The notes under the pieces: model-generated | Seen by the model: the letters and a program-made list of their open reading frames with translations, nothing else | What the model was told of the DNA's origin: nothing | Databases searched by the model: none | Position numbers and translations under genes: made by a program | Part shown: positions 24,194 through 32,211 of the stretch, one piece after another | How the letters are laid out: the number at the start of each line of letters is the position of its first letter | Numbering within the stretch: the stretch's first letter is position 1 | From: DASWTL01 sp966250385 | GTDB taxonomy: Bacteria; Bacteroidota; Bacteroidia; Sphingobacteriales; Sphingobacteriaceae | Direction: 5' to 3' | Length of the DNA: 64,000 nucleotides | Assembly (NCBI GenBank): GCA_966250385.1 | Contig: CBINHC010000004.1 | Coordinates: forward strand, 186,001 to 250,000

Positions 24194-24200
24194 AAGGAGG
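24194..24200 (+). promoter_or_regulatory. Strong Shine-Dalgarno sequence before rplF
   Basis: AAGGAGG ends 6 bases before the rplF ATG. It is the most complete SD sequence seen among the ribosomal genes here. Confidence 0.7.
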
Positions 24201-24206
24201 ATTAAG

Positions 24207-24764
24207 ATGTCAAGAGTAGGAAAAGCCCCTATCGCTATCCCGGCTGGAGTAACCGTTTCAGTTTCTGCTGAGAACGAGGTTTCAGTAAAGGGTCCAAAAG
24301 GAACATTAACTCAGAAGGTAGATTCAGATATCACAGTTTCGCAGGAAGATGGTAACATCCTTGTTCAGCGTCCTTCTGATCAAAAACGCCACAAAGCCCT
24401 TCACGGCTTATACCGGGCGTTAATAAATAATATGGTTGTCGGTGTAACCGAAGGATACAAGGTTCAGCAGGAGTTGGTTGGTGTGGGTTACCGTGCCACC
24501 AATACAGGCAACACCCTGGATCTGGTTCTTGGATATTCTCACCACTATGTGTTTGAGCTTCCGACAGAGATCAAGGTTACGACCACTGCCGAAAAAGGTA
24601 AGAACCCAACCATTATTTTAGAAAGTATCGACAAGCAGTTGTTAGGGCAGGTAGCGGCCAAGATCCGTTCATTACGTGCTCCTGAGCCATATAAAGGTAA
24701 AGGTATCAAGTTTGTTGGTGAGGAATTAAGAAGAAAAGCAGGTAAATCAGCATCTAAGAAGTAA
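24207..24764 (+). CDS. rplF: 50S ribosomal protein L6 (uL6)
   Basis: L6 lies near the factor-binding site. The 185-residue product has MSRVGKAPIAIPAGVTV and the C-terminal signature PEPYKGKGIKFVGEELRRKAG. The following gene begins 5 bases later. Confidence 0.97.
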   Translation: MSRVGKAPIAIPAGVTVSVSAENEVSVKGPKGTLTQKVDSDITVSQEDGNILVQRPSDQKRHKALHGLYRALINNMVVGVTEGYKVQQELVGVGYRATNTGNTLDLVLGYSHHYVFELPTEIKVTTTAEKGKNPTIILESIDKQLLGQVAAKIRSLRAPEPYKGKGIKFVGEELRRKAGKSASKK

Positions 24765-24769
24765 TCATC

Positions 24770-25123
24770 ATGGCAGGAATAAAATTATCTCGCAGAGAGC
24801 GAATTAAAAAAGGAATCAGAAAGAGATTAACCGGTTCTGCTGAGCGTCCACGTTTGTCTGTTTACAGAAGCAACAAAGGGATCTATGCTCAAATCATTGA
24901 TGATACAACTGGTAAAACTCTCGTTTCAGCATCATCTTTAGCAAAGGATTTTGCAGCGAACGGTAACAAATCAGAACAATCAAAAGCTGTTGGTAAGACA
25001 GTTGCGGAGAAAGCAATAGCTGCTGGTATCAGCCAGGTAGTGTTTGATCGTAACGGGTACCTGTACCACGGTCGTGTAAAGTCCCTGGCGGATGGTGCAC
25101 GCGAAGCTGGTTTAAATTTTTAA
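24770..25123 (+). CDS. rplR: 50S ribosomal protein L18 (uL18)
   Basis: L18 delivers 5S rRNA into the large subunit. The 117-residue product has KKGIRKRLTGSAERPRLSVY and the conserved end FDRNGYLYHGRVKSLADGAR. Confidence 0.97.
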   Translation: MAGIKLSRRERIKKGIRKRLTGSAERPRLSVYRSNKGIYAQIIDDTTGKTLVSASSLAKDFAANGNKSEQSKAVGKTVAEKAIAAGISQVVFDRNGYLYHGRVKSLADGAREAGLNF

Positions 25124-25135
25124 TCTGAATTAGAG

Positions 25136-25654
25136 ATGTCAACAATCAATATAAAAAGAGTAAAATCAAGCGAGATCGAATTAAAAGACCGCTTAGTTAG
25201 CATCCAGCGTGTTGCCAAAGTTACCAAGGGTGGTCGTACCTTCAGTTTCTCAGCTATCGTAGTGGTAGGTGATGAGAACGGGGTTGTCGGTTACGGCCTG
25301 GGTAAAGCCAAAGAGGTTACCGAGGCGATCGCGAAAGGTATCGATGATGCCAAAAAGAATCTGGTTAAAGTTCCTGTGATCAACGGAACTGTACCTCATG
25401 AACAATACGGTAAATACTCCGGAGGTTTTGTATTCATCAAACCTGCTGCGAACGGTACTGGTGTAATTGCTGGTGGTGCGATGCGTGCGGTACTTGAGAG
25501 TGCCGGTATTCACAACGTATTGGCCAAGTCAAAAGGATCATCTAACCCGCACAACGTGGTTAAGGCGACTGTTTCCGCATTAGCGCAAATGCGCGATGCC
25601 TATACTGTAGCTCAGACCCGTGGCGTTGATTTAAATAAAGTTTTTAACGGATAA
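25136..25654 (+). CDS. rpsE: 30S ribosomal protein S5 (uS5)
   Basis: S5 acts in decoding fidelity and mRNA entry. The 172-residue product carries the KH-like N-terminal domain with VAKVTKGGRTFSFSAIVVVG and the C-terminal SKGSSNPHNVVKAT. No spectinomycin-type change is evident in the KVTKGGR loop. Confidence 0.97.
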   Translation: MSTINIKRVKSSEIELKDRLVSIQRVAKVTKGGRTFSFSAIVVVGDENGVVGYGLGKAKEVTEAIAKGIDDAKKNLVKVPVINGTVPHEQYGKYSGGFVFIKPAANGTGVIAGGAMRAVLESAGIHNVLAKSKGSSNPHNVVKATVSALAQMRDAYTVAQTRGVDLNKVFNG

Positions 25655-25659
25655 TCATC

Positions 25660-25839
25660 ATGGCGAAGATCAGAGTAACACAGATTAAAAGCGTTATCGA
25701 CAGAAGCGAGCGCCAGAAAAAGACCATGCAGGCATTGGGTTTGACTAAAATTAACCAGGCTGTTGAGGTTGAGGCTACCCCGTCCATCATCGGGATGGTA
25801 AGAAAAGTTAATCATTTAGTAGCAGTAGAAAGTATTTAA
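25660..25839 (+). CDS. rpmD: 50S ribosomal protein L30 (uL30)
   Basis: A 59-residue protein, MAKIRVTQIKSVIDRSERQ, with the L30 core LGLTKINQAVEVEATPSI and IGMVRKVNHLV. It is in the standard position between rpsE and rplO, with a 5-base gap before it and one base after. Length and order make the call firm despite the small size. Confidence 0.96.
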   Translation: MAKIRVTQIKSVIDRSERQKKTMQALGLTKINQAVEVEATPSIIGMVRKVNHLVAVESI

Positions 25840-25840
25840 C

Positions 25841-26287
25841 ATGAACTTAAGTAATTTAAAACCTGCAGAAGGTTCAACCAAAAATAGAAAGCGGATCGGT
25901 CGGGGTACCGGTTCAGGCCGTGGTGGTACATCAACCCGTGGTCACAAGGGAGCTGGATCCCGTTCAGGTACCAGCACCAAAATCGGATTCGAGGGTGGTC
26001 AGATGCCATTGCAGCGTCGCTTGCCTAAGGTTGGTTTCAAGAATATCAACCGCGTGGAGTATGTGGGTATCAACCTGGATGCTTTACAGGGGTTAGCTGA
26101 GAAGTTCAATCTTACAACGATTGATTTCGATACATTCAGAGAACACGGTTTAGCTTCAAAAAACGATTTGATCAAGATCTTGGGAAGGGGTGAAGTGAAA
26201 ACTAAATTAGAAGTTAAAGCTCATGCATTCTCTGCTACTGCACAACAAGCTATTGAAGCTGCTGGCGGAGCAATCGTTAAATTGTAA
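25841..26287 (+). CDS. rplO: 50S ribosomal protein L15 (uL15)
   Basis: L15 is a late assembly protein. The 148-residue product has MNLSNLKPAEGSTKNRKRIG and the Gly-rich RGTGSGRGGTSTRGHKGAGSR segment (cut here to its key repeats), then GFEGGQMPLQRRLPK. It is directly upstream of secY, three bases apart. Confidence 0.97.
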   Translation: MNLSNLKPAEGSTKNRKRIGRGTGSGRGGTSTRGHKGAGSRSGTSTKIGFEGGQMPLQRRLPKVGFKNINRVEYVGINLDALQGLAEKFNLTTIDFDTFREHGLASKNDLIKILGRGEVKTKLEVKAHAFSATAQQAIEAAGGAIVKL

Positions 26288-26290
26288 TAG

Positions 26291-27619
26291 ATGAAGAAGC
26301 TATTCACTACCTTATCCAATATTTGGAAGATAGATGATTTAAGAGTGCGTATTTTAAACACACTCTTATTCCTTTTGATTTACCGCGTTGGTTCTTTTAT
26401 CGCCCTTCCGGGCGTTAATCCCAACGTATTAAAGACTGAAGCTAGAGAAGGATTACTTGGCCTGCTGAATATGTTTGCCGGGGGATCCTTCTCTCGTGCT
26501 TCCATTTTTGCGTTAGGGGTAATGCCTTACATCTCTGCCTCGATCGTCGTGCAGTTATTGGGTATCGCTGTTCCAACCTTCCAGAAAATGCAGAAGGAGG
26601 GTGAGAGCGGCCGTAAGAAACTGAACCAGATCACCAGGTACCTGACCGTGGCCATCACGCTGCTTCAGGCTGCTGCCTATGCACGGACTCAGATCAGTGC
26701 CGATGCGAAGCTGCTGGGTGAGCCGTTGTTCATGATCTCTTCCATGTTCGTACTTACCGCCGGAACGCTATTTGTCATGTGGCTTGGTGAGAAGATCACG
26801 GATAAGGGAATCGGTAACGGTATCTCCCTGATCATCATGGTCGGTATCATTGCCCAGCTGCCGAGCGGAATCCTGCAGGAGTTCACATCAAGAATCGGCG
26901 GAAACGGCGGGTTGATTCCATTTATCGTGGAGCTTGCAGCGCTGTTCTTCGTGGTGATCTTCACCATCCTGATCGTTCAGGGTACCCGTAAGATTCCGGT
27001 TCAGTACGCCAAGAAGATCGTCGGTAACAAGCAGTACGGCGGTGTTCGTCAGTACATTCCCCTTAAGGTGAATGCTGCAGGCGTTATGCCGATCATCTTC
27101 GCCCAGGCGATCATGTTCATCCCTGCGACCATCGGCCAGTTCTTCCCCGGAGCACAGTCCGGGTTCCTGACGTCCCTGAGCAATTACACTTCGGTGGCCT
27201 ATAACCTGACGTTTGCGGTCATGATCATCGCCTTCACATTCTTCTACACTGCGATCACGGTGAACCCGACGCAGATGTCTGACGATATGAAGAAGAACGG
27301 TGGTTTTATCCCGGGTATCAAGCCGGGTATCGCGACCGGGAACTACATCGATGCGGTAATTTCGAACATTACGCTTCCGGGATCCATTTTCCTGGCGATC
27401 ATTGCGATACTTCCATCGATTGCGACCTTACTGGGCGTTAACAGCCAGTTTGCGCATTTCTATGGCGGAACATCATTATTGATTCTGGTGGGTGTGGTTT
27501 TGGATACCTTGCAACAGGTAGAGAGTCATTTGCTGATGCGTCACTATGACGGATTGATGAAGACAGGAAGAATCAAGGGACGTACCGCGGTTGCTGCTGG
27601 CACAGGCCCTGCAATCTAG
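26291..27619 (+). CDS. secY: Protein translocase channel subunit SecY
   Basis: SecY forms the inner-membrane channel for protein export and membrane insertion. The 442-residue product has about ten hydrophobic segments, the plug/TM2 region LNMFAGGSFSRASIFALGVM and the cytoplasmic loop QKMQKEGESGRKKLNQITRY. It is in the usual position after rplO and followed by map after eight bases. Confidence 0.97.
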   Translation: MKKLFTTLSNIWKIDDLRVRILNTLLFLLIYRVGSFIALPGVNPNVLKTEAREGLLGLLNMFAGGSFSRASIFALGVMPYISASIVVQLLGIAVPTFQKMQKEGESGRKKLNQITRYLTVAITLLQAAAYARTQISADAKLLGEPLFMISSMFVLTAGTLFVMWLGEKITDKGIGNGISLIIMVGIIAQLPSGILQEFTSRIGGNGGLIPFIVELAALFFVVIFTILIVQGTRKIPVQYAKKIVGNKQYGGVRQYIPLKVNAAGVMPIIFAQAIMFIPATIGQFFPGAQSGFLTSLSNYTSVAYNLTFAVMIIAFTFFYTAITVNPTQMSDDMKKNGGFIPGIKPGIATGNYIDAVISNITLPGSIFLAIIAILPSIATLLGVNSQFAHFYGGTSLLILVGVVLDTLQQVESHLLMRHYDGLMKTGRIKGRTAVAAGTGPAI

Positions 27620-27627
27620 TTAGTATA

Positions 27628-28413
27628 ATGCCAAAGTTTCTTTATAAGTCTGCTGAACAGATCGAGTTAATCAGACAAAGTTCTTTACTTCTTTCGAAGA
27701 CCAACGCAGAGATTGCCAAGGTGATCCGTCCGGGCATCACAACGATGCAGCTGGATCAGATCGCAGAAACATTCATCCGTGACAACGGGGGAATCCCGGC
27801 ATTCAAAAATTATAGCGGCTTTCCGAGTTCACTATGTATTTCGGTGAACGACCAGGTAGTTCATGGCTTCCCAGGAAGCTATGAACTGCAGGAAGGCGAT
27901 ATTGTTTCCGTGGACTGCGGGGTGAGCCTCAATGACTATATTTCGGATTCGGCTTATACCTTTCCGGTAGGTGAGGTGAGTGAGGAGGTCAGGAAGCTGC
28001 TGCAGGTTACGCAGGAGTGCCTTGCCCTGGGAATCGAGAAGGCGGTCGTCGGCAACCGTGTCGGTGATATCGGTTACGCCGTTCAGGAACATGCTGAGAA
28101 GAATGGTTTTGGCGTGGTGAAGGAACTGGTAGGTCATGGTGTCGGCATCAAGCTGCACGAGAAGCCGGAAGTTCCGAGTTACGGCAAACGGGGTGTCGGC
28201 GTGAAGCTGGAAGAAGGAATGGTCATCGCGATCGAGCCGATGATCAATATGGGACGCGCTGGTGTCAAGTTCTGGAAGGACGGCTGGACGGTCAGTACCG
28301 TAGACGCCAAGCCATCAGCGCACTTTGAGCATACGGTTGCGGTCAGAAAGGGCAAGGCGGATGTGCTGACTACCTTTGACTTCATCGAAGAAGTTTTAAA
28401 ACAAAAAAATTAA
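27628..28413 (+). CDS. map: Type I methionine aminopeptidase
   Basis: The enzyme removes the initiator Met from nascent proteins. The 261-residue product has the metal ligands in SVDCGVSLNDYISDSAYTF (two Asp), the His of GHGVGIKLHEKP, the Glu of AIEPMINMG and the Glu of HFEHTVAV. The N-terminal zinc-finger extension of some type Ib enzymes is absent. Position between secY and infA is conserved. Confidence 0.96.
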   Translation: MPKFLYKSAEQIELIRQSSLLLSKTNAEIAKVIRPGITTMQLDQIAETFIRDNGGIPAFKNYSGFPSSLCISVNDQVVHGFPGSYELQEGDIVSVDCGVSLNDYISDSAYTFPVGEVSEEVRKLLQVTQECLALGIEKAVVGNRVGDIGYAVQEHAEKNGFGVVKELVGHGVGIKLHEKPEVPSYGKRGVGVKLEEGMVIAIEPMINMGRAGVKFWKDGWTVSTVDAKPSAHFEHTVAVRKGKADVLTTFDFIEEVLKQKN

Positions 28414-28431
28414 AATATAAAATTTTTTATT

Positions 28432-28439
28432 TAATTTTG
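28432..28439 (+). promoter_or_regulatory. Candidate -7 promoter element before infA
   Basis: TAATTTTG fits TAnnTTTG, 46 bases before the infA start in a very AT-rich stretch. The -33 element is not clear. Confidence 0.45.
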
Positions 28440-28485
28440 CGCTCCCGTACAAGTGGGTGTAAGTAAATAAAAATCAAATTGATAT

Positions 28486-28704
28486 ATGGCTAAACAGTCC
28501 TCGATTGAACAAGACGGAATAATTAGAGAAGCATTATCGAATGCAATGTTTCGGGTTGAATTGGAGAACGGACATGAGATTATAGCCCATATTTCAGGTA
28601 AGATGCGGATGCATTACATCAAGATCTTACCTGGTGATAAGGTTAAACTTGAAATGTCGCCTTATGACTTAACAAAAGGCAGAATAACTTATAGATATAA
28701 ATAA
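28486..28704 (+). CDS. infA: Translation initiation factor IF-1
   Basis: IF-1 blocks the A site during initiation. The 72-residue OB-fold protein has MAKQSSIEQDGIIREALSNA, FRVELENGHEIIAHISGKMR and the conserved GDKVKLEMSPYDLTKGRI. rpmJ starts one base after its stop. Confidence 0.97.
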   Translation: MAKQSSIEQDGIIREALSNAMFRVELENGHEIIAHISGKMRMHYIKILPGDKVKLEMSPYDLTKGRITYRYK

Positions 28705-28705
28705 G

Positions 28706-28822
28706 ATGAAGGTTAGAGCATCCATCAAAAAACGCAGCGCTGATTGCAAGATTATTCGTCGTAAAGGCAAGCTGTTTGTGATTAACAAGAAAAACCCTAA
28801 GTATAAACAACGTCAGGGATAG
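28706..28822 (+). CDS. rpmJ: 50S ribosomal protein L36 (bL36), zinc-free form
   Basis: A 38-residue protein beginning MKVRASIKKRSADCKI and ending NPKYKQRQG. In zinc-binding L36 the four ligands are three Cys and one His. Here only one Cys (position 14) remains; the others read Ser, Asn and Tyr. This is therefore a C-minus paralogue type that cannot hold zinc. It follows infA directly. Confidence 0.95.
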   Translation: MKVRASIKKRSADCKIIRRKGKLFVINKKNPKYKQRQG

Positions 28823-28883
28823 GAAAACATTGACCTGATCAGGAATTCATACCGAGTCAGTCAATCAATCATTAAATAAAATT

Positions 28884-29261
28884 ATGGCAAGGATATCAGG
28901 TATTGATTTACCAAGAAACAAAAGAGGAGAGATCGGACTTACTTACATTTTCGGTATCGGCAGAGCTACAGCGCAAAGCATATTAGATCAGGCTGGTATT
29001 GATTACAGTGTAAAAGTACAAGACTGGACCGATGAACAGTTAGCCGCAATCCGTGGTATCATCAACGATCAGATCAAAGTTGAAGGTGCTCTGCGTTCTG
29101 AAGTTCAATTGAACATCAAACGTTTGATGGATATTGGATGCTACCGTGGTTTACGTCACCGTAAGGGACTTCCGGTACGTGGTCAGAGAACCAAGAACAA
29201 CTCTCGTACCCGTAAAGGAAAACGTAAGACCGTTGCAAACAAGAAAAAGGCTACTAAATAA
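28884..29261 (+). CDS. rpsM: 30S ribosomal protein S13 (uS13)
   Basis: S13 contacts P-site tRNA and forms intersubunit bridges. The 125-residue product has MARISGIDLPRNKRGEIGLT and the C-terminal GLRHRKGLPVRGQRTKNNSR. The 61-base gap before it contains no clear terminator. Confidence 0.97.
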   Translation: MARISGIDLPRNKRGEIGLTYIFGIGRATAQSILDQAGIDYSVKVQDWTDEQLAAIRGIINDQIKVEGALRSEVQLNIKRLMDIGCYRGLRHRKGLPVRGQRTKNNSRTRKGKRKTVANKKKATK

Positions 29262-29274
29262 TAATTGACAGGAA

Positions 29275-29664
29275 ATGGCTAAGACTAAAAAAGTAACCAA
29301 AAAGCGTATTGTCGTGATTGAGCCGGTGGGTCAGGCACACATCAACGCTACATTCAATAACATCATCGTAACCTTGACAAACAACCAGGGTCAGGCAATT
29401 TCCTGGTCGTCTGCTGGTAAGATGGGTTTCAAAGGTTCTAAGAAGAACACTCCATATGCTGCGTCCCAGGCCGCTTCAGACTGCGGTAAAGTTGCATATG
29501 ATTTAGGATTACGTAAAGTTGAAGTATTCGTTAAAGGTCCGGGTGCAGGACGTGAGTCTGCGATCCGTACGTTACAGACTTCAGGTATCGAAGTGACTAC
29601 CATCAAGGATATCACTCCGCTTCCGCACAACGGATGTCGTCCTCCTAAAAGAAGAAGAGTTTAA
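29275..29664 (+). CDS. rpsK: 30S ribosomal protein S11 (uS11)
   Basis: S11 lies on the platform next to the mRNA exit and the 3' end of 16S rRNA. The 129-residue product has AHINATFNNIIVTLTNNQG and the end ITPLPHNGCRPPKRRRV. In Bacteroidota ribosomes S11 with S18 and S21 is known to help cover the anti-SD sequence. Confidence 0.97.
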   Translation: MAKTKKVTKKRIVVIEPVGQAHINATFNNIIVTLTNNQGQAISWSSAGKMGFKGSKKNTPYAASQAASDCGKVAYDLGLRKVEVFVKGPGAGRESAIRTLQTSGIEVTTIKDITPLPHNGCRPPKRRRV

Positions 29665-29689
29665 TAATTAAGTTTAAAGATAAGATTCT

Positions 29690-29705
29690 CCTGCCGTGGG
29701 GCAGG
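29690..29705 (+). other. Small hairpin before rpsD
   Basis: CCTGCC-GTGG-GGCAGG lies 24 bases before the rpsD ATG. No T run follows. It may be a leader element; S4 is the alpha-operon regulator in E. coli, but regulation here is unproven. Confidence 0.45.
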
Positions 29706-29728
29706 AAGATACTTTAAAGAGCAAAGAA

Positions 29729-30337
29729 ATGGCAAGATATACTGGTCCAAAATCCAAGATCGCGCGTAAGTTCAGAGAACCGATCTTCGGTCCTGATAAG
29801 GCATTAGAAAGAAAAAATTATCCTCCAGGGATGCACGGCGCATCCAAGAGAAGAGGAAAACAGTCTGAATATGCTGTTCAGCTGATGGAAAAACAGAAAG
29901 TGAAATACACTTATGGTGTTTTAGAGCGTCAGTTTGAGAATTTATTCCACAAAGCGTCTTCCAAACAAGGTATCACTGGTGAGAACCTGTTGAAATTACT
30001 GGAAGCACGTTTAGATAACACTGTTTACCGGTTAGGTATTGCTCCTACCCGTTCAGCTGCCCGCCAGCTGGTTAGCCACAAACACATCACTGTGAATGGC
30101 GAAGTAGTTAACATCCCTTCATACTCATTACGTGCAGGTGACGTTATCAGTGTTCGTGAACGTTCGAAATCTCTTGAGGCTGTGACCAACTCGGTTGCAG
30201 GCCGCAAACTAAATAAATACAACTGGCTGGAATGGGATGCAAACGAGCTTACCGGTAAATTCCTGACCTATCCGAACCGTGACGAGATTCCTGAGAACAT
30301 CAAGGAAAATCTGATCGTCGAGTTGTACTCTAAGTAA
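29729..30337 (+). CDS. rpsD: 30S ribosomal protein S4 (uS4)
   Basis: S4 nucleates small-subunit assembly. The start ATG 29729 (MARYTGPKSKIARKFREP) gives 202 residues; the 11-codon upstream extension covers the leader hairpin and is rejected. The S4 RNA-binding domain reads LDNTVYRLGIAPTRSAARQL and HKHITVNGEVVNIPSY. No zinc-binding Cys cluster is present. A strong terminator follows it. Confidence 0.97.
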   Translation: MARYTGPKSKIARKFREPIFGPDKALERKNYPPGMHGASKRRGKQSEYAVQLMEKQKVKYTYGVLERQFENLFHKASSKQGITGENLLKLLEARLDNTVYRLGIAPTRSAARQLVSHKHITVNGEVVNIPSYSLRAGDVISVRERSKSLEAVTNSVAGRKLNKYNWLEWDANELTGKFLTYPNRDEIPENIKENLIVELYSK

Positions 30338-30344
30338 TAGCATA

Positions 30345-30375
30345 AATTGATTGCCTTTCGGGCAATCAATTTTTT
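30345..30375 (+). terminator. Intrinsic terminator between rpsD and rpoA
   Basis: AATTGATTGCC (30345-30355), loop TTTCG, GGCAATCAATT (30361-30371), then T to 30375. It would stop or reduce read-through from the ribosomal genes into rpoA. Confidence 0.85.
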
Positions 30376-30417
30376 GTATTACATTAACCAATAAATCTTA
30401 CAAATAACATTATAAGA

Positions 30418-31410
30418 ATGGCAATTTTAGCATTTCAGAAACCTGACAAAGTTATCATGCAGAAATCGACCGATTTCGACGGAACGTTTGAGTTTCGTCC
30501 GTTGGAGCCTGGTTTCGGGGTAACTATTGGTAATGCTTTGCGTCGTATCCTGTTATCTTCACTGGAAGGTTTCGCGATCACGTCTGTTCGTTTTTCAGGT
30601 GTTTCTCATGAGTTCTCCACCATCAAGGGTGTCGTAGAGGACGTAACTGAGATCATTCTGAATCTTAAGCAGGTGCGTTTCAAGAAAACCGGTGAATCAG
30701 GTGAATCTGAAAAGATCTTTGTGATCATTAATGGTCAGGATCAGTTCAAAGCCGGCGATATCACCAGGTTCTCCAACAACTTCACGGTATTGAATCCGGA
30801 CTTTGTTGTTTGTAACATGGAATCCTCCGTAACTCTGGAGATCGAGTTAACAGTGAACAAAGGCAGGGGCTACATCGCTGCCGATGAAAATAAGAGTGCT
30901 GATGCTGTGGTTGGTGTTATTGCGATCGATTCGATCTACACGCCGATCAAGAACGTAAAATACACGATTGAGAACTATCGTGTTGAGCAGAAAACGGATT
31001 ATGAAAAACTGATCCTGGATATCTCAACCGATGGGTCCATTCACCCTGAAGATGCTTTGAAAGAAGCAGCAAAGATCCTTATCCACCACTTCATGCTGTT
31101 CTCTGATGAGAACATCATGCTTGAAGCGCAGGCTAAGGAAGAGACCAAGGAAGTTGACGAAGAGATCCTGCACATGCGCAAGATCCTGAAAACTGAACTG
31201 GTTGATCTTGACCTTTCAGTTCGTGCGCTTAACTGCCTCAAGGCAGCAGATATCCGCAGCCTGGCTGAATTGGTATCCTATGACGTTGCCGATATGCTGA
31301 AGTTCAGAAACTTCGGTAAGAAGTCGCTGACCGAGATCCAGGACCTGGTGAAATCAAAAGGTTTATCATTCGGGATGAATCTTGCCAAATACAAATTAGA
31401 CGAAGAATAA
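30418..31410 (+). CDS. rpoA: DNA-directed RNA polymerase subunit alpha
   Basis: Alpha dimerises to nucleate RNA polymerase; its C-terminal domain touches promoters and activators. The 330-residue product has the N-terminal FRPLEPGFGVTIGNALRRIL and the C-terminal helix-hairpin-helix domain with LNCLKAADIRSLAELVSY and FRNFGKKSLTEIQDL. It is followed by rplQ after 70 bases. Confidence 0.98.
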   Translation: MAILAFQKPDKVIMQKSTDFDGTFEFRPLEPGFGVTIGNALRRILLSSLEGFAITSVRFSGVSHEFSTIKGVVEDVTEIILNLKQVRFKKTGESGESEKIFVIINGQDQFKAGDITRFSNNFTVLNPDFVVCNMESSVTLEIELTVNKGRGYIAADENKSADAVVGVIAIDSIYTPIKNVKYTIENYRVEQKTDYEKLILDISTDGSIHPEDALKEAAKILIHHFMLFSDENIMLEAQAKEETKEVDEEILHMRKILKTELVDLDLSVRALNCLKAADIRSLAELVSYDVADMLKFRNFGKKSLTEIQDLVKSKGLSFGMNLAKYKLDEE

Positions 31411-31480
31411 ATAAGCGACTTGCATAATTCCCGGTCCCGGAAGGTTGACCGACGGTATGCACGTGCCAAACAAACAAACA

Positions 31481-32005
31481 ATGAGACACGGTAAAAAACA
31501 CAATCACTTAGGTCGGACTGACAGCCACAGAAAAGCAATGCTGTCAAACATGGCCTCATCGCTTATCCTGCACAAGCGTATCACTACTACCTTAGCCAAA
31601 GCTAAAGAACTGCGTAAGTATGTTGAGCCTTTGATCACCAAATCAAAGAGCGATACGACCCACTCACGTCGTACAGTGTTCGCTTACCTGAAAGATAAAG
31701 AGACAGTATCCCTGCTTTTTCGTGAAGTTGCAGAGAAAGTTGCTACCCGCCCCGGAGGTTATACCCGGATCGTTAAACTGGGTAACCGGTTAGGTGATAA
31801 CGCGGAAATGGCATTGATCGAATTAGTAGACTATAATGAAGTATTCACTAAAGGTGGTGCTGTTGTAGAGAAGAAAACAACTCGTCGTCGTGGCGGTAAA
31901 GCTAAAAAATCTGAAGCGGCTCCTGTTGCTGCAACTGAAGAGGTTGCCGAAACACCGGCAGCTGAAGCGTCAGAAGAAGCTCCAAAAGACGAAAAGGGAG
32001 AATAA
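31481..32005 (+). CDS. rplQ: 50S ribosomal protein L17 (bL17) with acidic C-terminal tail
   Basis: The start ATG 31481 (MRHGKKHNHLGRTDSHRKAM) gives 174 residues. The core to about residue 115 is standard L17 (SLILHKRITTTLAKAKELRK). The rest is an Ala/Glu/Lys extension (KKTTRRRGGKAKK, then Glu/Ala-rich to EEAPKDEKGE). E. coli L17 has 127 residues. The function of such tails is unknown. It is the last gene of the superoperon and ends at a strong terminator. Confidence 0.96.
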   Translation: MRHGKKHNHLGRTDSHRKAMLSNMASSLILHKRITTTLAKAKELRKYVEPLITKSKSDTTHSRRTVFAYLKDKETVSLLFREVAEKVATRPGGYTRIVKLGNRLGDNAEMALIELVDYNEVFTKGGAVVEKKTTRRRGGKAKKSEAAPVAATEEVAETPAAEASEEAPKDEKGE

Positions 32006-32025
32006 TCTATTCATCCTTACGCGAA

Positions 32026-32054
32026 AGCCCTGCTCACTGAGCAGGGCTTTTTTT
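32026..32054 (+). terminator. Intrinsic terminator after rplQ
   Basis: AGCCCTGCTC (32026-32035), loop ACT, GAGCAGGGCT (32039-32048), then seven T. It closes the translation superoperon. Confidence 0.93.
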
Positions 32055-32211
32055 ATGGCCGGTCAGGCGGTTTCTGTCAACCTGTCACCTTTGAGGCAGT
32101 AGCAAAGCGCAGGATTTTCCGGAATATGCTGTCACATAACCTGACAAGACGGGTTGGCACAACGCTTGTTAATACAGTTGCAGAACTTTATACTTTAAAA
32201 GGAATATAAGC

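Noticed and set aside
32150..32170. TTGGCAC-AACGC-TTGTT resembling a sigma-54 promoter before dnaK
   Set aside because: The -12 GC is missing (TTGT), and no sigma-54 context is visible; one mismatch at the key base makes it unconvincing.
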